This document shows positions 47,471-56,108 of a stretch of DNA of 64,000 nt, piece after piece (position 1 is the first letter of the stretch; each line of letters begins with the position of its first letter). Where the stretch lies: contig NZ_JAJNKA010000007.1 of NCBI RefSeq assembly GCF_021533215.1, positions 1 to 64,000 on the forward strand, written 5' to 3'. The DNA is from Portibacter lacus. GTDB lineage: Bacteria; Bacteroidota; Bacteroidia; Chitinophagales; Saprospiraceae. The notes under the pieces were generated by a model. That model worked only from the letters and a program-made list of their open reading frames with translations, was not told the DNA's origin and ran no database searches. The position numbers and the translations under genes were made by a program.

Positions 47471-48919
47471 TTAAACATCCTTATTTTTCAAGCATTTACC
47501 TCTTGGTTCATCACCTTCATGGAGTACAATTTCTGAATGAAGAAAACGTGCTGCTTCTGCCGAATCTTTCACTTTGGTAGCACTTCGAGCTAGCATCTTC
47601 GTTTCAAATGCTTTTAACACACTTTCTCTAATTCCAACTTCCCTCCACTGAGAAAATGGGTGGCAACCTTTAGCAATTGCCCGTGCTAGTGATAAAGCAT
47701 CAAGTAGTGCTTGGTTGGCGCCTTGTCCCTTGAAAGGGCTCATCGGATGTGCTGCATCTCCGATCAATGTTAGATGCTCACCTTGATCTAACAAATCTGA
47801 AGTGAGTAAGGCTCTATCATATACTGGATAACCTGAAATATCTGTAGGTTTGGTAGCTTCTAGAATCTGTGGTATAGGGTCGTGCCATTGAGTTCTTATA
47901 CATGCCTCTGCCATAAGTGCTTCAGGACCTTTCGCACTTAAATGTTTTGCATCAGCTTCATTCATCGGAAAGCTGAGTTGCCACATGACCGTATCTTTCG
48001 TAAATGGCATCATGTAGATTCGTTCATTCCCATTCGCAGTTTGAAATACCGTTGCTGAATCTAATAAGGAATGATCAGTGTTTTCAAGGTTTATCAATGG
48101 GCAAATACCTAAGATTACAATACATCCCAAATAACGTAATGGTGTGATTTCTTCACCAATTAATAATCTTCTCACCGTGCTTCGGATACCATCGGCACCA
48201 ACTACGAGATCAGCTTTGACTTCTTTTACTTCTTCGCCAACTTTAAAAGTGAGATGGACACCTTGCCCTTTTACTTCCTTATAATTTAGTAATTGATGTC
48301 CCCACTGGACTTTTTCATGACTACCGAGTTGATCTAACAAAGCTAAGCGTAATGACTGTCGTGCAATATGAATATTGGTGCGTTTGGGTGATTTTTGCGA
48401 GCCTGCTTCGATCCATTTCCTCATGCCCCATTCCCCGATTATTTTTCCGTCGGTTGTATGCACCACATGCCTTGTAGAAACGACTCCTTCTGCTAATGAA
48501 ACGATACCTAATCCTTGAATCGCTTTACTAGCTTGTTGCAAGGTAAGACCATATCCTTGAGATCGTTCATCAAAGCTGTTATCTCGTTCATATAATGTGA
48601 ATGGAATTCCACGATGAAGGCAAGCCACGGCAAGGGCAACTCCGCCTATTCCTCCGCCGATAATCGCTACATGTGGATATTGTTTTTTATCTGGTATAGG
48701 AAATTGATGTGAGGCAGATAAACCACTTCCTTTGCATGCTAAACATAATACCAAGTTTCTTTTAGGCCGAATGGGAGCTGGTCCTTCTTTATTGGATTTT
48801 TCAAATTCTTCTAATGCTTTTTGATAGCGAAGACGCACTTTCTTTTTGAGCTTTCTACTTATTTTACCGCGCCCTTTGCATTCCGTACAAGTAGTCCAAT
48901 ATGTTTCTTCCTTTTCCAA
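47471..48919 (-). CDS. FAD monooxygenase with N-terminal DnaJ-type zinc finger
   Basis: A 482-residue protein. Residues 1-70 hold two CxxCxGxG-type knuckles (CTECKGRGK and CLACKGSG) separated by a basic stretch, as in DnaJ zinc fingers. Residues 80-470 are a PHBH-class flavin monooxygenase: GGGIGGVALAVAC (FAD Rossmann), VVGADGIRS (DG motif) and GDAAHPMSPFKGQGANQAL (GD motif). It hydroxylates an aromatic or polyene substrate using NAD(P)H; the substrate is unknown. The zinc-finger fusion is uncommon and may aid protein binding. Confidence 0.88.
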   Translation of the reverse strand: MEKEETYWTTCTECKGRGKISRKLKKKVRLRYQKALEEFEKSNKEGPAPIRPKRNLVLCLACKGSGLSASHQFPIPDKKQYPHVAIIGGGIGGVALAVACLHRGIPFTLYERDNSFDERSQGYGLTLQQASKAIQGLGIVSLAEGVVSTRHVVHTTDGKIIGEWGMRKWIEAGSQKSPKRTNIHIARQSLRLALLDQLGSHEKVQWGHQLLNYKEVKGQGVHLTFKVGEEVKEVKADLVVGADGIRSTVRRLLIGEEITPLRYLGCIVILGICPLINLENTDHSLLDSATVFQTANGNERIYMMPFTKDTVMWQLSFPMNEADAKHLSAKGPEALMAEACIRTQWHDPIPQILEATKPTDISGYPVYDRALLTSDLLDQGEHLTLIGDAAHPMSPFKGQGANQALLDALSLARAIAKGCHPFSQWREVGIRESVLKAFETKMLARSATKVKDSAEAARFLHSEIVLHEGDEPRGKCLKNKDV

Positions 48920-49097
48920 TTTGCTTACTTCTTCCTTATTTCATTAGAACAATTTACAGAAGTAAATTAACTCTCTCCAAGATGGAATGATAAAATATTG
49001 TTTTGAACTGAATTCTATTAGGAATTTGGACTTTTTGATATACTCGTTGTTGAAAATGAACTTTGCTGTTAGGTAGAGCAATTCATTGATCTAAATG

Positions 49098-49138
49098 AAA
49101 AAGCTATGCAGAACAGGCTTTGTTGTGCATAGCTTTTT
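49098..49138. terminator. Bidirectional Rho-independent terminator
   Basis: AAAAAGCTATGCA and TGCATAGCTTTTT pair perfectly over 13 bases with a 15-base loop. Runs of A on one side and T on the other let it end transcription of the 32-aa gene (minus strand), and possibly any plus-strand transcript. Confidence 0.8.
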
Positions 49139-49154
49139 TAATATTCCGTAAAAT

Positions 49155-49253
49155 TTATCTGGCTTTTTTAAGTTTCTTTTCTGCTTTTTTCTCTTTAGCA
49201 GTTTTAAGTGGCTCCTTTTTTACGTTCTTCTTTGCATCTTGACCTTTGCCCAT
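49155..49253 (-). CDS. Small lysine-rich protein (32 aa)
   Basis: A short gene starting ATG at 49253 and ending TAA at 49155, encoding a 32-residue protein that begins MGKGQDAKKNVKKEP and ends KKLKKAR. Very similar short Lys-rich proteins beginning MGKGxDAKK occur in several phyla with no assigned function; the basic composition suggests nucleic-acid or ribosome contact. A terminator lies 17 bases after its stop, supporting a real transcript. Conservation and placement, not a known domain, support the call. Confidence 0.7.
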   Translation of the reverse strand: MGKGQDAKKNVKKEPLKTAKEKKAEKKLKKAR

Positions 49254-49371
49254 AATATTTGCTTTTAATGATTAATTATTATCGGACTAAGATATGATAT
49301 TGTATTGACATAATTTTTTCGAAAATTAAAAAGGGAGAAATGTGTAAGATTATCATGTACAACACAAAGCC

Positions 49372-49433
49372 GGTGCGCTGCACCTCAGCGTTATCTCTAT
49401 CTGTAGTTACAGACAAATTCGGTCCTCTGGACC
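49372..49433. other. Cluster of three short hairpins
   Basis: Three perfect stem-loops lie within 62 bases: GGTGC-GCT-GCACC (49372-49384), TCTGTA-GT-TACAGA (49400-49413) and GGTCC-TCT-GGACC (49421-49433). They immediately precede the long repeat array. This packing suggests a structured RNA or recombination site; no known family is recognised. Confidence 0.45.
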
Positions 49434-49449
49434 TTGCACCATCAGATCA

Positions 49450-50654
49450 CCTTATGTGAAACCATGAGTTTTTCTCTGGCTTTGTAGCTTCTATGTTAAT
49501 GGACCAGTAAGCTTGGAGTGCAACGGAAAGACTGCTGAGCCATAGTCTGTAGCTTAAGTCTTAAGATAAGTTCAACAAGTAGATCAACATATCACTTTCA
49601 TCAAAAACTTTCATAGCATCCGCTGGTAATCGGACAAGTTCCGCTGGTTATCGGACAAGTAACCTTATGTGAAACCATGAGTTTTTCTCTGGCTTTGTAG
49701 CTTATATGTTAATGGACCAGTAAGCTTGGAGTGCAACGGAAAGACTGCTGAGCCATAGTCCGTAGCTTAAGTCTTAAGATAAGTTCAGCAAGTAGATCAA
49801 CATATCACTTTCATCAAAAACTTTCATAGCATCCGCTGGTAATCGGACAAGTTCCGCTGGTTATCGGACAAGTAACCTTATGTGAAACCATGAGTTTTTC
49901 TCTGTCTTTGTAGCTTATATGTTAATGGACCAGTAAGCTTGGAGTGCAACGGAAAGACTGCTGAACCATAGTCCGTAGCTTAAGTCTTAAGATAAGTTCA
50001 GCAAGTAGATTAGCAAATCACTTTCATCAAAAAATATTCATAGCATCCGCTGGTTATCGGACAAGTTCCGCTGGTTATCGGACAAGTAACTTTATGTGAT
50101 ACCATGAGTTTTTCTCTGGCTTTGTAGTTTAAATGTTAATGGACCAGTAAGCTTGGAGTGCAACGGAAAGACTGCTGAACCATAGTCCGTAGCTTAAGTC
50201 TTAAGATAAGTTCAGCAAGTAGATTAGCAAATCACTTTCATCAAAAAATATTCATAGCATCACTTTATGTGATACTATGAGTTTTTCTCTGGCTTTGTAG
50301 CTTATATGTTAATGGACCAGTAAGCTTGGAGTGCAACGGAAAGACTGCTGAACCATAGTCCGTAGCTTAAGTCTTAAGATAAGTTCAGCAAGTAGATTAG
50401 CAAATCACTTTCATCAAAAAATATTCATAGCATCACTTTATGTGATACTATGAGTTTTTCTCTGGCTTTGTAGCTTATATGTTAATGGACCAGTAAGCTT
50501 GGAGTGCAACGGAAAGACTGCTGAACCATAGTCCGTAGCTTAAGTCTTAAGATAAGTTCAGCAAGTAGATTAGCAAATCACTTTCATCAAAAAATATTCA
50601 TAGCATCCGCTGGTTATCGGACAAGAAACTTTATGTGATACCATGAGTTTTTTT
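49450..50654. repeat. Tandem array of 173-214-bp structured units
   Basis: Six full units and a partial seventh start at 49450, 49663, 49876, 50090, 50263, 50436 and 50629. Each begins C[C/T]TTATGTGA and carries a conserved core of about 150 bases. The length varies because a 20-base module (TCCGCTGGTTATCGGACAAG, itself a hairpin) is present twice in units 1-3, absent in units 4-5 and once in unit 6. The core can fold: TGCTGA[A/G]C pairs with GTTCAGCA and encloses CTTAAG-T-CTTAAG. No ORF or spacer-like sequence is present, so it is not a CRISPR. Confidence 0.9.
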
Positions 50655-50688
50655 CAAGCGACCTTGTTAGTTTCCTGATTTAAAGTTA

Positions 50689-51822
50689 TCAGCCTCCATA
50701 CCGGTACATTTTCAAGCTAGAAGGTGCTTTTAGCCCAGATTTAGTCCCTATTTTAGTAAGCATACCAGTTTCCATATTCCTCCTGAAAACTACTATTTGA
50801 TCAGAAGATTGATTGGCTACCAATAAAAATTTTCCACTTGGATCGATTACAAAACTACGTGGAGTCTCCCCATGTGTCGATTGATGACCGACCATAGTTA
50901 ATTCTCCATTCTCAGTATCGATTTCGAAAATAGCGATGGAATGTTCTTCTTGCCGATTAGAAGCATAGAGGAATCTCCCATCTGGAGAAATATGAATGTC
51001 CGCAGAAGCATACTTGTCTTGTTCAGTTTTATAAAGTGGATAGGTATTAGAAAGCTTTAATCGTCCATCGTTATAAGTGTAAAAAGCTACCGTTCCACTT
51101 AACTCTTCTACGCAGTATCCATAACGTCTATTGGGATGGAAGACGAAATGTCGAGGGCCAACACCTTTATTAGTTTGGACTGTCAATTTTTCATCTAGCG
51201 TTAAAAATCGGTTTATGCTAAAGTCAAAAGCATGAATTTTATCACTTCCTAAATCTGGCGCAAATAGGAAATTGTTATCAGGACTAAAAACTACGGAATG
51301 CATGTGAGCTACATCTTGATTTCCTTTTATGATACTATTTCCTTCGAATTCGAAAGATTGAGAAGACTGTTGAAGGCTTCCATCTGGATTACAAATGAAA
51401 AAATCAACTACAGCATCGGTATAGTTTGCTGAAACAACGAAGGAGCCCGTGTGGTCCACAGTAACATAAACTGGATTTTTACCAGCTGTTTTCTGTTTGT
51501 TGATAAAGGCGATTTTACCAGATAACGAATCTATTGAGAATGCAGATACTGATCCGCTCTGCTTCATTTTCGTTTCAGTGCATGCATATAGGAATTTGCC
51601 ATTTGGTGAGATGGTTAAAAAAGATGGATTAACTAAATCATCTTCTCTTTCTACTTCATTTAAAGCTCCTGTTTCAGGATTAAAGTTATAGACAATAATG
51701 CCTTCCGCTTTTTCACCTGAAGTGTAAGAACCAGCAAATAAATAAGTCTTATTGTTATCTTGACTTATGAGTAGATTAGTTGTACAAATTAAGAAAATGC
51801 TTAAGTAAAGTTTGATTTTCAT
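50689..51822 (-). CDS. Lactonase-family (6-phosphogluconolactonase-like) protein
   Basis: A 377-residue seven-bladed propeller with a signal peptide (TNLLISQDNN). Repeated blade motifs occur: NPSFLTISPNGKFLYACTE, NPVYVTVDHTGSFVVSANY, HMHSVVFSPDNNFLFAPDLG, ADIHISPDGRFLYASNR and RSFVIDPSGKFLLVANQ. This matches the Pgl/YbhE lactonase family, although the signal peptide argues for a periplasmic lactone rather than cytoplasmic 6-phosphogluconolactone. An AACATTGACCT motif ends directly before the ATG (51824-51834). Confidence 0.9.
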   Translation of the reverse strand: MKIKLYLSIFLICTTNLLISQDNNKTYLFAGSYTSGEKAEGIIVYNFNPETGALNEVEREDDLVNPSFLTISPNGKFLYACTETKMKQSGSVSAFSIDSLSGKIAFINKQKTAGKNPVYVTVDHTGSFVVSANYTDAVVDFFICNPDGSLQQSSQSFEFEGNSIIKGNQDVAHMHSVVFSPDNNFLFAPDLGSDKIHAFDFSINRFLTLDEKLTVQTNKGVGPRHFVFHPNRRYGYCVEELSGTVAFYTYNDGRLKLSNTYPLYKTEQDKYASADIHISPDGRFLYASNRQEEHSIAIFEIDTENGELTMVGHQSTHGETPRSFVIDPSGKFLLVANQSSDQIVVFRRNMETGMLTKIGTKSGLKAPSSLKMYRYGG

Positions 51823-52091
51823 AGGTCAATGTTTTAAACAGGGCTTAGTGATTATATGTCTAAAAAGTAATGTGGACTTCCTAAATGTACATTGCAAACC
51901 TTTAGCTTCCAAATGTCTTCATGTCTTTTCTTGAGAATTGGAAGTTTTTTTGAATGTCAATTTTAACACATTTTATATATTATTCATCTTTGAAGAGCAG
52001 AGTTACGCTCCTATATTTTTTAGTTGTAATATTACACTTCAATTTTTTGGACAATAGTCCATTAAGCATCATTTTCAAAACAAGCTTATTT

Positions 52092-53234
52092 ATGTCTTTC
52101 GCAAATCTAAATCTACATCCTTCCTTACTTGATAACATTGAATCAAAAGGTTACAAATCCCCTACTCCCATCCAAGTTCAAACTATCCCAGAAGTTATGG
52201 AGGGAAGAGATCTATTAGGAATCGCAAGAACAGGATCAGGAAAGACAGCTAGTTTTGTATTACCGATATTGAATATATTGGTCAATAGGAAAAGTGGTGA
52301 GCGAAACAGACAACCTAGAATCTTAGTCTTATTACCCACACGAGAGTTAGCTGTCCAAGTGGCCGATGTATTTAAAGAACTATCATTTAATTTTCCTCAG
52401 CCAGTTAAGACTCTAGCGGTTTATGGCGGTGTCTCTATTAATCCACAAATGAAAGCAATATTTGGTGTAGATATTTTGGTTGCTACTCCAGGACGATTAC
52501 TAGATCTAAAACGTTCGAATGCGGTCGATCTTTCAAGAGTAAACATACTTGTGTTAGATGAGGCGGATAAGATGTTAAATCTTGGTTTCCAGGAAGAAAT
52601 GAAAGAGATATTCAAACTACTTCCTAAAAAAAGACAAAATTTGCTGTTTTCAGCCACATTAAACGATCAGTTAGAAGGACTAAAGAATGTGGTACTCCAA
52701 GATCCAATAGTCATTGAAATCGAAGACAAAGAGGAGGATGTTGAATTAATCAATCTAGGCGGCTATTTTGTAGAAAACGAAAGAAAAGGTCCATTACTTA
52801 GGCATATCATACGAGAGCAGGAGATGAAGCAAGTCTTAGTATTTACTTCATCAGGAATTAAGGCTGATAAAGTTGCTGGGAAATTGAGTAAAAACGGAAT
52901 TCCAGCTGTTTCGATACACGGAAAGAAAAGCCAGTCCGCTAGAATGAGCGCATTAGAAAACTTTAAGTCTGGGAAAGTGCAAGTCTTAGTTGCGACGGAT
53001 TTAATCTCAAGAGGGATTGATATTAATGAACTTCCATATGTCATTAATTATGAATTACCAAGATCGCCGAAAGATTTTGTTCACCGTGTAGGTAGAACAG
53101 GAAGAGCGAAATCAGCTGGATTAGCGATTACATTTGTATCCAAAGAAGAAACACACCACTTCAAAGTTATTCTAAAGAAAATGAAGCGGTATGTTGATAT
53201 GGTAGACAGTGAGACTTTAGAATTTAATCCATAA
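52092..53234 (+). CDS. DEAD-box RNA helicase (RhlE-like)
   Basis: A helicase of about 380 residues. Q motif (SPTPIQVQTIP), Walker A ARTGSGKT, DEAD (VLDEADKML), SAT (FSATLN) and HRVGRTGR are all present. The reading frame extends 46 codons upstream to 51954, but that part is low-complexity and hydrophobic, and MSFANLNLHPSL is the usual start of this family, so I use 52092. It unwinds RNA in ribosome assembly or cold adaptation. The untranslated leader would be long and AT-rich, as in many cold-shock-controlled helicase genes. Confidence 0.9.
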   Translation: MSFANLNLHPSLLDNIESKGYKSPTPIQVQTIPEVMEGRDLLGIARTGSGKTASFVLPILNILVNRKSGERNRQPRILVLLPTRELAVQVADVFKELSFNFPQPVKTLAVYGGVSINPQMKAIFGVDILVATPGRLLDLKRSNAVDLSRVNILVLDEADKMLNLGFQEEMKEIFKLLPKKRQNLLFSATLNDQLEGLKNVVLQDPIVIEIEDKEEDVELINLGGYFVENERKGPLLRHIIREQEMKQVLVFTSSGIKADKVAGKLSKNGIPAVSIHGKKSQSARMSALENFKSGKVQVLVATDLISRGIDINELPYVINYELPRSPKDFVHRVGRTGRAKSAGLAITFVSKEETHHFKVILKKMKRYVDMVDSETLEFNP

Positions 53235-53277
53235 GCTAGCAGTCCTTATAGCTGATTAAATTTTATCCGAGTAAATC

Positions 53278-54105
53278 TTACGCCTTACTCTTACTCACAA
53301 GAACACTATTATATTCTCCGGATTCTACCCAAGTGATTAATTCTTGAGCTCTTGCTATTGCCCACAAATTATTTCCATATAGAAAACGCATAAATTTATC
53401 AAACGTTTTTTCTTTAAAACCCTCGAAAGCACGTGCTTGAGTTTCTAACTCTTCTACTTCAAATGTTGCCCAATACTTTTCAGGAAGTCCTGCTAACTTG
53501 GTAAACATTTTCTTTGTTCCATAAACATTTTGGCAAACCAAAAGTCCACCACGATCCGCAGTATATTCAGCCATTTGCGCCCAGTGAAAGAGTGTGTATT
53601 TAAGTCCAGAAGAAAGTACTCCACTTAAGCCAAGGGTAATTCCAGAAAATGCATCCATTAATTCAGGAAAGATAAACCCAATCTCTTGGTAGAGAATGTG
53701 CTGACATTTGATATGTGCAATTTCACGTCCGATCATAAAGAGGAGTTCTTCATTGGTCAATTTATCAAGGCATTCCGTTGAAATTGCGATCATCGGTTTG
53801 TCCACTCCAAGTGTTGTGGCAGTGAATTGGTCAGATCGATGAACATATAAATCTGGAACATCATTAACATCCAGAATTTCGCAAGCTCTTTCTGTCAGTT
53901 TATACAAATCTGGAAACGATTTATAAGATAATTTCAGACTACTACCAGTATATTGTAGCTTGATAATATTCTCAATTCCCATATCATAAAACTTCTTCAC
54001 GACCTTCTCGATACCACTTGTATTTTTAAGTGTCATCATAGAACTTGCCTCTTTAGGATGCTGAAAATCTGCTGGTATTATATGATATAATTTCTGGTAG
54101 TTCAT
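53278..54105 (-). CDS. M48-like metallopeptidase with altered HExxH
   Basis: A 275-residue protein of the M48 family (Ste24/HtpX-like). The zinc motif that should read HExxH is R127-E-I-A-H131 (GREIAHIKCQH), so the first His is Arg; the later Glu180-x3-Asp184 (AEYTADRGG) is kept. A hydrophobic stretch (FSGITLGLSGVLSSGL) could be one membrane helix. The loss of a zinc ligand suggests either a pseudo-peptidase or an alternative ligand. No signal peptide. It converges with the helicase gene. Confidence 0.8.
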   Translation of the reverse strand: MNYQKLYHIIPADFQHPKEASSMMTLKNTSGIEKVVKKFYDMGIENIIKLQYTGSSLKLSYKSFPDLYKLTERACEILDVNDVPDLYVHRSDQFTATTLGVDKPMIAISTECLDKLTNEELLFMIGREIAHIKCQHILYQEIGFIFPELMDAFSGITLGLSGVLSSGLKYTLFHWAQMAEYTADRGGLLVCQNVYGTKKMFTKLAGLPEKYWATFEVEELETQARAFEGFKEKTFDKFMRFLYGNNLWAIARAQELITWVESGEYNSVLVSKSKA

Positions 54106-54428
54106 TATTCAATTGATGATTAGTAAGGTAAGGTATAAAAATCGAAAGCGGTGAACTAGTATATTCTACTAAATAGGTTAAAGGATCGGCAAGGAATTGA
54201 GCAATGAATACCTATTGTGATTCCCGAAGATAGACAAAAGTAAAATACTCGAGACCTTTTTGTACCTATTTGATCACAAGAGTAAAAATTCAAATTATCT
54301 AGTTTACTCCTAGATTTAATGAATAATTGTTTTTTGTTGCTGGATAATCTATTGGTGTTGCATGGAAACCGTACTTTAGGGTATGGAATTACTCGAAATC
54401 ACAATTCCATTGTATTTTAAATTTAGTA
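54106..54428. other. Intergenic, nothing recognised
   Basis: This 323-base divergent gap between the M48-like gene and the Rieske oxygenase has no supported coding region, hairpin or repeat. It is AT-rich and presumably holds both promoters; no clear consensus pair was found. Confidence 0.5.
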
Positions 54429-55523
54429 ATGAAAAGATATAAGATAAACCCAGATATCACCAAAGCAGAAACCTTACCTGCATCCTTCTATCAAAGCCAA
54501 GAAGTCTTAGATATATTGGTGAATAATGTATTTGATAAATGCTGGCATTGGCTGGGAAGTTCACTAGATCTACTACCGCTTTCAGGCTATACTTATCCCT
54601 TAGACTTATATGGAGAACAAGTGGTATTGGTAAAGAATAGTGAAGGTGAAATTAAATGTCTTTCTAATGTTTGCACCCATCGAGGAAACATCATTGTTCA
54701 TCATCCTGGCAAGGAAAAGCACTTAATATGCAAGTACCATGGAAGGCGGTTCGACATGGATGGGAAGTTTAGATTTATGCCGGAATTTAAGGAAGCTCTG
54801 AATTTTCCTAGACCGTGTGATCATTTACATCAGTTTCAACTTAGTCATTGGTTTTCGCATCTTTTTGTTTCGTTAGATCCATCATTTGACTTAAAAGAGA
54901 CTTTGGATACGCTTAATGAGCGCGTCGGTTTTTTACCCATTGACCAATATAAACTAGACCTGAGTCATGGAAAGGAATACATCGTTAACTGTCACTGGGC
55001 ATTATATTGTGATAATTATTTGGAAGGTTTTCACATTCCCTTTGTTCACGAAGATCTGAATGAAGCGCTTGATTATGGTCAATATGAGACTAAACTTTAT
55101 GATCATATGACTTTGCAAATTGGTTATACTGATCAAGCAGAAGATGTATTTACGTTACCAGAAGGACATCCAGATTTTGGAAGAAATGTTTCTGCATATT
55201 ACTATTGGATTTTTCCGAATGTGATGCTTAATTTTTATCCTTGGGGTTTATCTGTCAATGTTGTGAAACCGATTTCATTGAACAAAACCAAGGTGAGTTT
55301 TATCTCCTACATTTATGATGAATCAAAACTTGCTCAAGGTTCAGGCGCGCTTTTGGACAAAGTAGAACGAGAGGATGAGTTTGTTGTGGAGGGCGTTCAC
55401 AAAGGATTGAAATCAAAATTTTATGAGTCGGGCAGATTTTCTCCGAAGAGGGAAAAAGGAGTTCACCATTTCCATTGGTTGTTAGCAGAGTATTTAAGTA
55501 AAGAAGTAGATTCACGAGGTTAG
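54429..55523 (+). CDS. Rieske non-haem iron oxygenase, alpha-subunit type
   Basis: A 364-residue enzyme of the aromatic ring-hydroxylating/Rieske oxygenase family. The [2Fe-2S] site is C82-x-H84 and C101-x2-H104 (VCTHRGN, CKYHGRRF). The mononuclear iron site is DNYLEGFHIPFVH, with His202 and His207. It is shorter than two-component alpha subunits (about 450), like those acting on quaternary amines or sterols. No reductase is nearby; the ferredoxin at 38789 could donate electrons. The stop codon's last base is the first base of the 184-bp repeat array. Confidence 0.9.
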   Translation: MKRYKINPDITKAETLPASFYQSQEVLDILVNNVFDKCWHWLGSSLDLLPLSGYTYPLDLYGEQVVLVKNSEGEIKCLSNVCTHRGNIIVHHPGKEKHLICKYHGRRFDMDGKFRFMPEFKEALNFPRPCDHLHQFQLSHWFSHLFVSLDPSFDLKETLDTLNERVGFLPIDQYKLDLSHGKEYIVNCHWALYCDNYLEGFHIPFVHEDLNEALDYGQYETKLYDHMTLQIGYTDQAEDVFTLPEGHPDFGRNVSAYYYWIFPNVMLNFYPWGLSVNVVKPISLNKTKVSFISYIYDESKLAQGSGALLDKVEREDEFVVEGVHKGLKSKFYESGRFSPKREKGVHHFHWLLAEYLSKEVDSRG

Positions 55524-56104
55524 TACTTCAGAACAAGAATTAAAATTGATGTCATCACTAGAAGTGCTAACATCAAGACCTGAAATCTGAATTCCTGAAG
55601 TTGGATTAACATTAAAGATTGAGTCTCACAGGACCTCGTACTTCAGTGCGAGATTTTCTGAATAAAATGATATGCATTTCTCGGGTTGAAACCCAAGGTC
55701 CATTGGGTACTTCAGAACAAGAATTAAAATTGATGTCATCACTAGAAGTGCTAACATCAAGACCTGAAATTTGAATTTCTAAAGTTAGATTAACATTAAA
55801 GATTGAGTCTCACAGGACCTCGTACTTCAGTGCGAGATTTTCTGAATAAAATGATATGCATTTCTCGGGTTGAAACCCAAGGTCCTTTGGGCACTTCAGA
55901 ACAAGAATTAAAATTGGTTTCATCACTAGAAGTGCTAACATCAAGACCTGAAATTTGAATTTCTAAAGTTAGATTAACATTAAAGATTGAGTCTCACAGG
56001 ACCTCGTACTTTAGTGCGAGATTTCTCTACAAACACGGCGAACTTTTTATCTTTAGAATTGAAATCTAAAAATAAATTGATGTCATGCCTTAAAGCGTGC
56101 TAAC
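55523..56104. repeat. 184-bp structured tandem array 1
   Basis: Three units start at 55523, 55707 and 55891, exactly 184 bases apart. Each contains GATGTCATCACTAGAAGTG / CTAACATC (a stem with internal loops) and then GGACC...GGTCC enclosing the hairpins CTCGTAC-TTCA-GTGCGAG and GGGT-TGAA-ACCC, a possible three-way junction. The last unit diverges and ends CATGCCTTAAAGCGTGCTAACAT, retaining a stem with different bases. The array fills the whole gap between the Rieske gene and the sensor kinase. A homologous array lies at 62030-62611. Confidence 0.9.
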
Positions 56105-56108
56105 ATAA

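Noticed and set aside
49450-50654. Possible CRISPR array
   Set aside because: Units are 173-214 bases with high identity throughout and no short repeats separated by unique spacers; no cas genes are near.
51954-52091. N-terminal extension of the DEAD-box helicase
   Set aside because: The extra 46 residues are hydrophobic and low-complexity, and the internal MSFANLNL matches the normal start of the family.
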